Positions 34,965 to 46,065 of a stretch of 64,000 bases of DNA are shown here, piece after piece; position 1 is the stretch's first letter; each line of letters begins with the position of its first letter. The notes below the pieces were generated by a model. The model ran no database searches and was not told the origin of the DNA. It was given only the letters and a program-made list of their open reading frames with translations. The stretch lies in assembly GCA_940671915.1 (NCBI GenBank), contig CALNVZ010000649.1, forward strand, positions 5,647,353 to 5,711,352, given 5' to 3'. The translations under genes and the position numbers were made by a program. The DNA is from Paracentrotus lividus. Taxonomy: Eukaryota > Echinodermata > Echinoidea > Camarodonta > Echinidae.

Positions 34965-35545
34965 TCCTCCGGGCTGGAGTTTGCATTATTACAAAAATAA
35001 AGTAAAATCTAAAAAGCACAGCACTGAAAATTTCATCGAATCGGATAAGAAATAGCAAAGTTATGAATTTTCTTAGGTGTTGAATTTTTAAAGGAAACAG
35101 TTTTCAAATTGGCAACTTGATGATTTCACAGTCCCCCTACTTTCTTTGTATTTTATTGTATGAAATACCAATTATCAAGATTTTCTGCCCCAAGGACATA
35201 AAAACAGGGGTTAATCCTTGTGGAATGTTCAAGGTCACAAGTGCTTTTCCTTTTTCTGTATGAGTGATAGATTTTCTGTATACGCAATGTATAAAAAATG
35301 AGATAAATAGGATTTCATATAATAAAATATGCAAGAAGTTGGGGGACTGTGACATCATCAGTTGCCTCATTTGAATATTCAAATATTCATGAGACCTGCC
35401 AAGAACTGTTTTAAGAAAAAAAATTAAATGCATAACTTTGTTATTATTCATCCGAATTTGATGAAATTTTCTGTGTTGTGCTTGTTAAATTTTACTTTAC
35501 TTTACAGAACTTTTTGATTTCAGCCCGGAGTCCTTGACAATCTTA
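34965..35545. mobile_element. Inverted-repeat element near 35 kb
   Basis: Left-arm pieces (CTCCGGGCTGGAGT, AAAGTAAAATCTAA, AAATTTCATCGAATCGGAT, AGCAAAGTTATGAAT) recur inverted on the right (ATAACTTTGTTATT, ATCCGAATTTGATGAAATTT, TTTTACTTTA, CAGCCCGGAGTCC). The interior includes GACATCATCAGTTGCC and has no gene. Confidence 0.65.
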
Positions 35546-35988
35546 ACTTTGTAACTAAAAATTCGTATCCTGCAGTGGTAGGACTAAGGAGTCTCTCCAC
35601 CAGGTCATCAAAAATGGTCCCCAGAATGAGACGGTATAGATAGGATTGGTCGAACATTTTCGCTTTTACTTTGTTGTTTTAGATGTGATTTTTGTTGTTT
35701 TTTGTTTTGTCTTTGTATTTACAAGTTTACCCTGGTAAGGGTCAGGGAAATGATTAAGATCGTCAGGACCCCGTCGTATGATCATCAGGAGAGGCGCGTT
35801 GACGAAATCTAGGCCAGGGGGAATAAAAAAAAATGTTTTATGAGCAATGACGAACATTGTAAAGTATACCGTAGTGGTTAAATCAATTTCAATTTATTTA
35901 TTTCTTTTTTTTTAAATGAAAAACATCAAAATGGATTAATAGATAAATATACAATTCTTATGACCTTATAAATACAAATAAATGAGTG
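35546..35988. other. Unassigned spacer
   Basis: No gene was seen. TTTGTTGTTTT-type low complexity lies near 35665-35715 and a CAATTTCAATTTATTTATT tract near 35886. Confidence 0.5.
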
Positions 35989-38007
35989 GCTTTTTTTTTT
36001 TCAACCTCAGATGAGGTATTTATTGAAATTCAACATAAATCATGTACATGAAAAGTCAAAGTGTCATATCATAAGCAAACGTCAATTACATAACATTTAA
36101 TGGTTTCTCTGGTAGTCTTTTTTCTGGGTGTTTCAGTTTCTTATTAACTATCATTCTATTTTTTTTTATTTCTCTCTTAATAGACATCGAATTTTTAACA
36201 TTCTATCATCTAATCTAGGCTATATTTGTTTCGTAAAATCAACATTTTGTATATATACACCAAAAAGCGACAGTTAATACAATGTCTGCTTCTTCCACAT
36301 TACCAATCTTCAATAAGAATTTTACGTTAAAAGATATATTAATGTAAAACGTGTTTGTTATAACGTGTTTAACATAAGCAAAGAAATGTCTATTCAATTT
36401 ACATTCAATACACGCATGCATTATATCTTCTCTCACATGACAATGAGGGCAGCATTTATCGTCTGCTAGACCCCATTTAAAGAGGTTATTTTTTAACAGG
36501 CAAAATATCATACAACAATTTGAAATTGAATTCTCGTAATTTGAAATCTTTGAGGTATATTAAGTTTCTATTAAATACAGAACACCAATCAATTTCAGTG
36601 TGAACGAAATTTTCCCAATAAATGCAACATCTGTTCGTAAATGTCTGTCTCAATAATATCAAATTGTAAAAACGTTTAGTTTTAATATCACTGATATTCA
36701 CGGACACTTTTCTAAAAAAAAACAAATTGGGAGTTCGAAGATTTAAATCAACGTTTTCGTGTGTATAATTATTCAGCCATATCTTTGGGATCGCCTTTTT
36801 CAGTTTCGTATAATCAAATATTAGATTTTGCTTGCTTTTTTTTTTTGGTTTCAAGGCGTTGGAAAATTTCATTCATTGGTGAAAAAGTACCATCTTTAAA
36901 AATGTTTTGTAGATAAAATATTCCACTATTTAACCAGTCTGCATAAAACAGAGATTTTGAGTTAAATAAAATGTATTTGTTATGCCATATCATTTGCATA
37001 TGGAAATTCTGTAAGGGAAGATTTCCATCATTAGTATTTACTTTCAAGTAATTCCATGCTTGTAAAATTTCTGAGTAAAAAAATGGAAGACATGATTTTT
37101 GAAGATCTATTAATTTTGGGTCATAATTACAGTTCAACAAAAGGTGTATACCCCCTATACAATTGAACCAATAGTTACACATATCTTTCCAAGGTCCTTG
37201 GGTGTCATCAAATACCCTACCGAGCCATCTTAAACGGAAACTCAATATCTGTTTTGTTATGTCAATCATCCGAACACCACCTTGACTATAATCTTGCGTT
37301 AGGATACATCTCTTTACTTTCTCAACATTGGATTTCCAAATGAATTTAAATATCAATCTATTAACTTTCTTCAATACATTTTCTGGAACTGTGTCTACTA
37401 TCATTTAAAGTGTATAATTTGACTTAATGCAAGTGACTTAACAACTGTTATTCTTCCGAATAGAGTGAGGTTTCTGCTTCTCCGATTATCAAGAAGCTTC
37501 TGTAATTTGGACAGTGTGTTTTCCCAGTTAATTTTTCTTGTATAAAAGAAGTCTGCGGCTCTAAAATACCCTAAGTATTGTACTGGTTCTTTTGACCAAT
37601 TAAGGTCTAGATAAGTAATAGACCATCTTCTCTTCATATCTCCGATCCAAAAGATAACTGTTTTGGATTTATTTAATTTGGGACCAGCGACTTTCCCGAA
37701 TAAGTCTAATTCTTTTAAAATATTTTCTAATGAGATTTTATCTTTAACGAAAAAATAGTGTATCGTCTGCAAATTGTAAACAGTTCAGTGTGGAGTTGCA
37801 ACCTTTAAAATCAAACTTCTGAATAGTAATATTTTGCCTCACTCTATTTGCCATGAATTCAGCTGCTAATACAAATAATAAAGCTGAAAACGGGCAGCCT
37901 TGTCGTATACCTCTTTGGAACTGGAGTGGCTTGTTGGGTTGATTCAGTAGTAATACAAACAAAAATGAAACTTTTTTTTTCGCATGAGAAACATATGCAT
38001 AAGTCAT
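35989..38007 (-). mobile_element. 5'-truncated L1/Tx1-like LINE
   Basis: On the minus strand the element runs from the reverse-transcriptase middle (38007) through the C-terminal domain to a 3' UTR ending AATAAATACC, a short stretch, and an A run (plus-strand T run at 35990-36000). The 5' half with the endonuclease is missing. No target duplication was identified. Confidence 0.8.
36239..38007 (-). pseudogene. L1/Tx1-like reverse transcriptase and C-terminal domain, frame-broken
   Basis: In minus-strand order, GIRQGCPFSALLFVLAAE and LQFADDTLFF give the QG and catalytic FADD motifs; KLNKSKTVIFWIGDMKRRW and PVQYLGYF follow (the KT/K-W and YLG region); then LTLFGRITVVKSLALSQI; then VPENVLKKVNRLIFKFIWK and SQGGVRMIDI. 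The end carries CCPHCHVREDIMHACIEC, a C-x2-C...H-x4-C knuckle typical of L1/Tx1 C-termini. The segments lie in several frames (breaks near 37745-37770, 37400, 36820-36870 and 36490-36510), so no full protein is made. Confidence 0.82.
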
Positions 38008-38404
38008 GTATTACAACATAACATTTATGTTATATTACATTCATGACCAACATTTTATTTACGGGCTTTATTTCTTTGTACCTTCTATAGTTTTCGAAAT
38101 GACCGGGTCTACACAAAATGTACTTATCTACTGCTCTTAGGAATGAAAGGGACAAATAGCTCCTTTCAGAATATACAAAATGGTAAACAATGCTCAGGCC
38201 ATGAATGAAATATAATATACAAAACTTGTGAAATAATAATTAAAAAAAAGGCACGAATTTCAGCAATATTTATGGCAAGTGAAATTGACATACGAGATTA
38301 AAACAAATAAAGTATTCAATAACTCACCATCTAAATCAACAAAAGTTTCTCATAATGGTGAATTACACATTATGATTTGGTCTAGTAATCATTTCACATT
38401 AATA
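38008..38404. other. AT-rich spacer
   Basis: Nothing is recognised between the LINE and the small element at 38405. Confidence 0.5.
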
Positions 38405-38534
38405 TGCGGTGGCGGATCCAGGTGGGGGCGCAGGGTGCGCGCCCCCTCTATATTTTGAAAACTACCCATTGACTGTACATGTTAAAATCGGACCTGGCGC
38501 CCCCTCTATTTTCAAATCCTGGATCCGCCACTGT
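38405..38534. mobile_element. Short inverted-repeat element (GTGGCGGATCCAGG ends)
   Basis: It starts GGTGGCGGATCCAGG and ends CCTGGATCCGCCACTG. The 130 bases contain two inverted GCGCCCCCTCTAT blocks. A hAT-like MITE is possible, but no clear 8-bp duplication was found. Confidence 0.75.
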
Positions 38535-38823
38535 ACATGTTTTCCATATTGATGAGACATGTGATAATAAGACCTATTTTTTTTTTTTTTTCATTTTTTT
38601 TTTTCAAATCTAGTTTAGGTTCAGAAAGAAATCAAACGGACTTGTCATTGCTCTAATGGGAAACGTTTGAGAAGAATATTTATCTTAATCTTCGACTATA
38701 ATACCTTTCAATAACACGAAATCCGATTTATGATGGAAATAATTTATCATAATGAATACAAACATATCGATAGACAAACAATAGACCGGTAACGTACTCT
38801 AGCTCGATTAACAATATACCAAT

Positions 38824-38930
38824 ATCCACAAAATTAAACTTTTGATCCAAATGCAAATTGAAAAAAGGCAAAATATATTCACCTCCAAATTTTCGACTGA
38901 ACACTTCAGTCTTCTTCAGGGAAATGACCC
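38824..38930 (-). repeat. Inverted LTR-like arm of the Penelope-like element (left)
   Basis: It matches the right arm at about 39778-39886 in reverse complement: GGGTCATTTCCCTGAAGAAG, CTGAAGTGTTCAGTCGAAAA, TTTGGAGGTGAATATATTTT. Confidence 0.85.
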
Positions 38931-39777
38931 ACTGAGGAAGAGCAGGACAAATCACTCGCATTTCTGGATACTTTGACCATCATCCAAGCTGACGGTTCAC
39001 TCAAGGTCAAGGTCTTTCGCAAAGCCACACATACGGACCAATACTTGAACTTTCAATCTAATCATCCACTAGAAACATAAGTTGGGTGTGATCCACACTT
39101 TGTTCCATCGAGCGGAGACCGTAGTCACGGAACAAGAGGCCATCGACGAAGAGAAAAGAACTGTCTCCAAGGCTCTCTCGAAGTGTGGATATCCGAAGTG
39201 GGCCATTGATAGAGTTCGCAACCCAAAGGACAAGGATAAGTCTTCAGATAGAACGTCATCCACGTCGAAAGGACTAGTCGTTTTACCTTACCTCAAGGGT
39301 CTATCTGAAGCTTTAAAACGGAACTTTCGTCAACATGGATTTAGAGTATGCTTCAAACCTACTAAACTTTGAAGCAATTCCTTGTAGCTCCTAAGGACAA
39401 GACTGAAAAGAAGAACCTTACTGGTGTAATATATAGGATTCCCTGCCAAGGAAAAACTTCAAGTGGTGTTTGTAAAGAATCCTACATAGGGAAACAGAAC
39501 GTTCCCTGAAGACTAGATTTTTGAACATCGTCGCCCCAGCTCTGTCTCGTCGGAAGTCTCGCAGCACATCCACATTGAGTCGCCGGGACATACCGTGGAT
39601 CTTGACAAGGTTGAGATATTAGACAGGAGGACAGATGGTTTGAGAGAGGAGTGAAGGAAGCCATCTACATAAGGGCACCAACCATCGCTGAATCGTGACG
39701 GGGGCCGATACAAACTTCCCAGAGTTTATGACCCGATTCTTCGCCGCTACGTCACTTCCGGCAGCGTTGATCAGACG
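38931..39777 (+). pseudogene. Penelope-like retroelement: RT C-terminus and GIY-YIG endonuclease, frame-broken
   Basis: Reading through frameshifts on the plus strand gives [19 protein letters not shown] then [16 protein letters not shown] (end of the Penelope reverse transcriptase), HTLFHRAETVV, ALSKCGYPKWAI, PYLKGLSEALKR and FRQHGFRVCFKPT. The GIY-YIG nuclease follows: GVIYRIPC for the first motif and ESYIG for the second. There is an extra base near 39072, a break near 39370 and a stop near 39510. The order RT, linker, GIY-YIG is specific to Penelope-like elements. Only the 3' half is present. Confidence 0.85.
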
Positions 39778-39886
39778 GGTCATTTCCCTGAAGAAGACTG
39801 AAGTGTTCAGTCGAAAATTTGGAGGTGAATATATTTTGCCTTTTTTCAATTTGCATTTGGATCAAAAGTTTAATTTTGTGGATTTA
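39778..39886 (+). repeat. LTR-like arm of the Penelope-like element (right)
   Basis: It follows the GIY-YIG region directly and is inverted relative to 38824-38930. Inverted or tandem LTR-like flanks are known for Penelope-like elements. Confidence 0.85.
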
Positions 39887-40925
39887 TCACCAATGCAGTT
39901 TAACTTTCATTCGAATATACCAATATCTTTCTTTAGTTTGATGAATGTAACATTAAATTCGTTTCTATAATTTCGATGATCTAAAAGAATCGATTATACC
40001 AGAAATATGCAAAGGCGCATGCAATTTCGCGTTTATAGCGAGCATTTGCGTATGGTTTTAATATTCAAGTCCACCAGTGGATATTTCAAATTAAGACATA
40101 TTCCTTAAATTTGATAGTTTATTATAGGGTAGAGGGTCCAAACTCATAAGCACACTGCAAAAGTACGATTTAACATATTAGGCCTATAACAAAAATTGCA
40201 CCGATCAATAAAAATCATTGTGTATAAGTAAAAAGAATGCAAGAAAAAAATTAAGCAGAAAAATTTAAGTAGATGATTAAATAAACCTAAAGCAATGAAA
40301 AAAAAACAAAAAAACATTGAGCCTTTGCAGCAACATGTCTATGACAATGTCTACGACAAACTTAATCGGTGGTATTATCACTGTTTTTGTAATTACTATC
40401 ACAGGCACCGATCCATATCAGGGGGCAGGGGCAAAATGGGAATTTCAGTTTATTGCAGACCCCCTTTTTCTTTAAAGGTGGAAGAAGGTCGAAATTCCCG
40501 ATTTTCTATTTTATTATTTTTATTATTATTATTATTATTATTATTTATTTATTTATTTTATATTTATTTATTTTATTTTTTTTGAGGGGGGGGGGGTGTT
40601 GTGGGTCAAAATACCAGAATTTATTTTATTGTTTATTTTTTTTTGTGGGGGGAGGGGGCTGACGCCTGTCATCACTAGAATAATGACATGAATGGAGAGG
40701 GGAGAATGCATCCAACCATATCCTTTGTGGCCTACTCGAAATGTTGATTGTGCATCTGTTTGCTTTAATTTGTTTGTTTGTTTGTTTCTCTCTTTTGGGG
40801 GGAGGGGGAGGGGGCTCTGGATACAAACAATACAACAATACGTATGCTCATGAACATGCTGATTCTCATACACACAGTTGCTTATAAAAAAATAAGGCTG
40901 ACACATAATTTTTGAGAAAATAGTA
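39887..40925. other. Low-complexity and unassigned stretch
   Basis: It holds an ATT/TTTA microsatellite at 40502-40580, G runs near 40585 and 40650, and GGGGGGAGGGGG near 40800. No gene was supported. Confidence 0.5.
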
Positions 40926-40927
40926 AT

Positions 40928-42512
40928 AATAATATAGGATTTCCCACTCAGTTTCGGAAGTTCGTCACTCCATTCGATAATCAGTTCATACAAATTCCCA
41001 AAATATTTCTGCTGCGTCAAATTCATCATTCAAATTCCAACTTAGTTCCTTCGATTTGATATTAAAAGCCTTCAAATCAAAATCCCCTCAAAAGCAATCA
41101 AATTAGTAAATCGGATGGAATGCGTGCAATCCCGCAATCAAATCTGCGCTGAGGCAATCAACTTTGGCATTGGTTAAACCAAGTTGGTATACAAATCTTT
41201 TAAAATTCTTGGTTACTTTTAGACTGAACATTTAAGATAGTGATTTCTTTTCCTGAAGCTTTATATCTATTCCATGAGAATAATATTAATAATAATAAAA
41301 AAATAATAATTAAAAAATATAACGTTTTCTTTTTATTGAGATTTAGATCATTTTAAACATTTCTTTACTGTTGCGTGTTATGATGAAACAACTATTCTCT
41401 CTTTTTTTAAAGCTCTGGTTAATTACTTTAGAATAAATTATCAAAGATCATTATGACGCCCCTGAATCTATCATCGAATTAACGTCAATATGGCGCCCCA
41501 AAAGTTTCAGATCACTGTGGCGCCACTGGGTTTTAGATCAATTTGGCGCCCCTAATTCAAGATCAAAGCGGCGCCCAACTTAATTTAAGATCCTACATGT
41601 TTTAGGTCAATTTGGAGCCCCTAAGTTAAAGATAAATATAGCGCCCCTAAATTCAAAATCAATTTTGCGCCCCCTAAATTTAAGATCGAAGTGGCTCCCC
41701 CTCAATTTGACATCAGTATGGCGCCCCAAATTTTAAGGTTTATTTGGCGCCCCTTAGTTTAAAGTTGATTTGGAGCCCCCTAAATTTAAGATAGAATTGG
41801 CGACCATTATGACGCCCTTTTCCCTTTGTTTTCTTTCCCCTTTCCCCCTCTTTTTCCCTTTCTCTTTTTTTCCTTCAATTCTTTCTCTTTCTCCTGTTTT
41901 TGGCGCCCCCTGTCCGCCTACCCCCTCCCCCCCCCGAATGCGCGCATGAATTAATTTGTTATGTCGAAGAGTTTTTGTGTGTTGACTATGTGATTATGCA
42001 AGATAGATTGTTACATGAGTAGAAATAGAAAATGTAGGGGGAAAATAATTTCATGGACTAATTGGTAACTGGAAAAATATATCTCATACTTAAGCACATG
42101 CCGTAATATAAGGTACATACTCATTCAAGGTTGCTGCTAATAGCAATTCGCAAACATTTGATGATAAAAAAATGTATATGATTAAAAACAAAAACAAAAA
42201 CATTTCCTGCAGCTATAAATTTAAGTCCTAATTTGAATGCCAATTACTGTAAGTTGAAAACTCGGAATGAATTTAAATGCTGCTTATGGCGGTATTGCGC
42301 AATCATAACAGCGTCTCTGCTAAATTGAATTACTGTTTTACGTATATAGTGCACTTAATCGGAATTTGAACAAATGAAACATGTAACTGATTGCTGGAAA
42401 AGGGAATCTGATCTCCGGAAAATCGACTGAAAGCTAAATCGTCCTAACTTGAATGAACCACTTAGCAAATGGAGTGACGAGCTTCTGAAACTGACTGGGA
42501 AATCCTATAATA
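40928..42512. mobile_element. 1.6-kb inverted-terminal DNA transposon with internal minisatellite
   Basis: The left terminus reads ATATAGGATTTCCCACTCAG, TTTCGGAAG, TTCGTCACTCCATT; the right is the inverse, AATGGAGTGACGAGCTTC, TGAAACTGACTGGGAAATCC. It has no transposase. Most of the interior is AT-rich with a GGCGCC-rich minisatellite. The right end runs straight into another small element. Confidence 0.7.
41447..41825. repeat. Degenerate minisatellite with GGCGCCCC cores
   Basis: About a dozen units of roughly 30 bases follow the pattern GATCAATTTGGCGCCCCTAA, ATTTAA. Cores recur near 41505, 41519, 41547, 41571, 41640, 41668, 41720 and 41748; some read GGAGCCCC or GACGCCC. Frames are closed in all directions. 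Confidence 0.85.
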
Positions 42513-42718
42513 TAGGTTTTCCAGGTCAATTTTAAACACTTTGCGATCGAATTTGTTATTCAATTTAAACGATACCTCAAGGAACGGAGCTATCGGTCAA
42601 TTGAATTAACGTTTAGATTTTTAATCGCGATCACATTTCGGACGAAAGTGCTTGTAATAAATGTCAAATTGATCGGAGATAGTTTAAACTTGACCGGGGA
42701 AACCTATAAAATAATGTG
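42508..42718. mobile_element. Short inverted-repeat element (TATAGGTTTCCCGGTCAA ends)
   Basis: The left is TATAGGTTTTCCAGGTCAAT then TTTAAAC; the right is GTTTAAACTTGACCGGGG then AAACCTATA. A left-half copy lies at 44640-44770. The element lies just beyond the 3' end of the Death-domain gene. Confidence 0.7.
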
Positions 42719-42879
42719 AATAATAACAATTACCATAATATTAATGATAGCAATGATAATCTAGCTGCAATCTAGACGATGTCTGGTAGTCAAGATGGAA
42801 GGTAGACGATGAGACCTACTTTTCTCAAAGAAGGAGAAGAAATGTGTCATCAATATTGCAATTTCAGGAGAGCATGTGT

Positions 42880-43039
42880 TCAATATTTCTTATCCAAAAT
42901 TTGGAAAGTGATGAAGAAAGTAATAGCAATAAACATCACAACCGTAGGAACTATCACAAACCAGATACAAAATCTTCTTGATGGCTCAACAGAAAGCAAG
43001 CTTCCTCCAAACCGCCCACACCTTTCGGATGGTCTTGAA
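42880..43039 (-). CDS. Last coding exon of the Death-domain gene: C-terminal transmembrane helix
   Basis: On the minus strand the acceptor is CTTTTTAG at 43040-43041. The exon enters with one base completing a Ser codon from the Death-domain exon, then codes 52 residues and TGA. A basic, Gly/Ser-rich stretch (SRPSERCGRFGGS) is followed by a hydrophobic run of about 24 residues (CIWFVIVPTVVMFIAI, TFFITF) and a short charged tail ending DKKY. This would anchor the protein by a single helix close to its C-terminus, leaving the Death domain in the cytosol if it is tail-anchored; orientation is inference. A 62-codon frame on the same strand and an 86-codon plus-strand frame overlap it and are not used. 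Confidence 0.65.
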
Positions 43040-43624
43040 CTAAAAAGAAAAATGAACAATGATAAATAGAGAACATAACCCTATATGCTATATATGAAAG
43101 AAATTGCTGTTTAATATGCCAACAGACTATCAAATTATGCAAAATTAGAATAATGATAATAATACTAAGGACAACGACGATGATGCTGACGATGATGATG
43201 TTTTCTTTATTTCTATTATTTGTTTAAAATAATTATTTCTTGTCTGAAATTCAAGGTACTTCTAATCATATTTATCATGTTTATGAAAAATAATTAAGCT
43301 TAAGTGAATTTTCCAATAAATATTCATTTGTTTGTCGTAGTCCTGAGTGCGCTCGTTGAGAAAAACATAGTTTGAGAGGTGTTTTTACTCATTGACGCAG
43401 GGGAGTGGGTAATTATAGAAATATTCGATCCCGGCGTTGTTTATCGAACCGGTTCAGTGATTCTCTATCTTTTCATTCTCGAGAGTGAAAAGATGAGCCG
43501 GCAAAAATTATCGACCTTTTGTGGCTGTGCCTATACTGTATATCGGCCAAAATGTCTGAGCCCTCGAAGTGACCATTGGTTGTGTGGTGAACGAACATAC
43601 GTGAGCACAAAGCACAAAATCCCT

Positions 43625-43881
43625 TGCGGCGGTCACAACTCGCCGTAGCCTCCGGGGCACGTGTATGCATCGTAGTCTGCGTTGCATGCACAATGCATGC
43701 ACAGGTCCTGAGTCAACTTCTGCGATTCCTGCGCTGTAGTAAGGTTATTGTAAAATCTTCCTGCACGTCGTACACGCAACATGCCTGTCATTGCCTGTAT
43801 GGTACGTGCGCTGCACGAATTTTCTACAACATCCGTCGTAGGGAGTTGCACGTGGAAGGTACGGCGAGTTGTGACCGCAGC
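43625..43881 (+). mobile_element. GCGGTCACAACTCG MITE inside the Death-domain gene, copy 1
   Basis: The termini are GCGGTCACAACTCGCCGTA and its inverse TACGGCGAGTTGTGACCGC. The interior contains GCATGCACAATGCATGCACA. It lies in the last intron, inverted relative to 45028-45251. Confidence 0.85.
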
Positions 43882-44190
43882 ATTTTTACTGTAGGGTTAT
43901 AATAGCTACCTAGTGCTATATTTGAACATTGTAACAACGACAAATGAGTTAAAATACAATGGTTCAGATGCGCTTTTGGTACAAAGGTGGGTGGGCGGGA
44001 GAAATTCAAACTCAAGTGGGAGAGCGGGATTCCAAAAATGGCATTTCGGCGTAAAGTACCCCTCCGAACATGCCGAAAGCGTAAGGGTTGAATCCCTGTA
44101 AGAGGAAGTTCACCGAGGTAGCTCTGACATGTATGATGATTTAGTTATCTAATTATTGTCTTCATACAAAATATAGCTTTATTCTCTTAC

Positions 44191-44490
44191 CTGTTAAGTT
44201 CAGACGTCTTTAGATATTCATCTGCAATCCGTATTAGCTTTGCTTTTAATAGGGCCGTCCTTAAAGCTGTCTTTTCCGTTGACCCTGTCTGCTCGTTTCT
44301 CCACTTCCGAAGCATAGCAAGTGTACCCATGTAATCACCACCTTGCTGGGCATTTTCTTCTAGATAGCGACCAATGTCTGCCGGTTCGAACCCCAGAGCT
44401 ATCCCGAGACAATCGATGTCTGATCTTTTGTGCAACTTTTGGGCTATGTTTCTCAAAGTTCCGCCAAAGTCTCCTGTAGAAGAGCTCGTC
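44191..44490 (-). CDS. Death-domain exon
   Basis: On the minus strand the acceptor ends TCTCTATTTAG and the donor is GTAAGA after CAG. The exon is 300 bases and splits codons at phase 2 on both sides, so skipping it keeps the frame. A short TSSSTGDFGG start leads into TLRNIAQKLHKRSDID, LGIALGFEPADIGRYLEEN, TLAMLRKWRNEQTG and TALRTALLKAKLIRIADEYL. The spacing of hydrophobic residues, the W in the fifth helix and the L-x2-AL-x4-L-x2-IA end are those of the Death fold, which recruits partners through domain-domain contacts in apoptotic and innate immune signalling. Which partner binds cannot be read from sequence. Inverted copies of one MITE flank the exon. Confidence 0.88.
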
Positions 44491-44639
44491 CTAAATAGAG
44501 ACCATTTAATGTCAACGACGTACAAGTTTATTGTAAGATGAATTATAGGCCTACTAAACAATAGTTTTAGTCATTAACTATATAGATTCTTTGTTTCATT
44601 AAGATTTTCAAAACTGAAAAAAAAAAAGCCAAAATGATT

Positions 44640-44770
44640 TAATATAGGTTTCCCGGTCAATTTCAAACTCTTTGCAATCAAAGTCGTTAATTGTCATTCA
44701 ATTTAAACGATACTTCTAGAAGCGGGGATTTATGTCATTCGTTCGTTTTTGAGCCCTAAAGTTTGTCTTG
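44640..44770. repeat. Partial copy of the TATAGGTTTCCCGGTCAA element
   Basis: It matches the left half of 42508-42718 (GGTCAATTTCAAACTCTTTG, CAATTTAAACGATAC) and ends without a right terminus. It lies in the intron upstream of the Death-domain exon. Confidence 0.65.
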
Positions 44771-45027
44771 AGCTATCAAATTACTGTTATATGTAATTAA
44801 TTTCATTAATGAGGGGGAAATTCAAAATTCGTGAAGTCGGTTTATATATAAAACAATAGGTACAATCAACGAATTCGAATGACGATTGGCGAATACGATT
44901 GCTCATAATGTCCAATTCATTGGCCCAATGTCCAATTAATTGGCCCAATTTGCAATTTGGTTGCTGATTTTCCTTATTCGAGCTCTTTAAGTATTGACAC
45001 GTAAATTTAGACGAAGGGTATAATTAA

Positions 45028-45251
45028 TGCGGCGGTCACAACTCGCCGTACCTTCGACGTGCAACTCCCTATGATGGATTTCTTGCAGGTACAATGCATG
45101 TACGACATGCAGGAAGTTTTTACAATACCCTTACTATACAAACGCAGGAATTGTAGAAGTTGACCCAGGACCTGTGCGTGCATTGTACATGCAACGCAGG
45201 CTACGTTGATGGCACGTGCCCCGTAGCCTACGACGAGTTGTGACCGCCGCA
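45028..45251 (-). mobile_element. GCGGTCACAACTCG MITE, copy 2 (inverted)
   Basis: The termini are TGCGGCGGTCACAACTCG and its inverse, with TAA on both sides (45025-45027, 45252-45254), which fits PIF/Harbinger-like targeting. It lies in the intron upstream of the Death-domain exon. Confidence 0.88.
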
Positions 45252-46065
45252 TAAGATAAACATATAGATATAAATGATTTAAGACATAATTTACCTTGGT
45301 TTCGTCCTTATTATTTCAAATTTGAGTCAATTTGTCTATATTTAGATATAACCGGTCCTGGTTTTAATAATAATAATAGGTAAAAAAAAAAAAAACAAAA
45401 AACAAGCAACAACACAGCAACAACTATGAGGTATGGCGGGGAATTCTTCTAATTAATCTGGAAAACAAAATAGTAATCAAATTGGTCACAACCGGCCGTG
45501 CGTGTCTGCAGCTTGCGTCGAGCTGTGGACTGACTTACATGGATGCCTTTTCTTGTGTTTCGACTTTGTTCTCACAGGAGAACAGCTATCTATAGGACCC
45601 TGTCGTTCTGCGTCCTGCGTACTTGCGCCGCATAAACATGCACCACTTGCATCCAAAGCAAGGATTCCACCAAATCCCAAGCAGACTAGACGTTGAGGGC
45701 AGGGGCGTAGACAGCGGGGGGGGGGGGGGGGGGGGGGATGCGTCCCCCAACTCAAAAGTGGGGGGGATGGCGTGTACAATCATCCCCCATCTTTTACAGG
45801 TGACATTTATTTATTATTTTTTTTTTTTAGAGCTGAAATAGGCTTTCCACACTCGTTTTTCTTCCATGGTGCTCTAAAAATTTTCGCTTGCGCTTCGCGC
45901 TCGCATATTGTTATTATTATTATTAAATTCAGATAAATTACTCCTATCATTTATATTATATTTTCATTTATATTTAGGCCTATACTTATGTTATTATTTC
46001 CAGGGAATTTATTTTGTTCAGGCTATCTTCCGAGAGCTCTATTTCTATTAGTTTATTTACCCTAC
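45252..46065. other. Intronic low-complexity DNA
   Basis: It holds an A run near 45380, a G run near 45716-45736 (with CCCCC-rich surroundings), and one GCTTGCGCTTCGCGCTCGC motif at 45887-45905. Proline-rich minus-strand frames here are composition artefacts. Confidence 0.6.

Noticed and set aside
41447-41825. A CRISPR-like array of spaced repeats
   Set aside because: The units are degenerate, contiguous and lie in eukaryotic DNA inside a transposon; there are no conserved repeats with unique spacers.
42809-43069. An 86-codon plus-strand frame
   Set aside because: It is antisense to the spliced transmembrane exon and has no recognisable domain.
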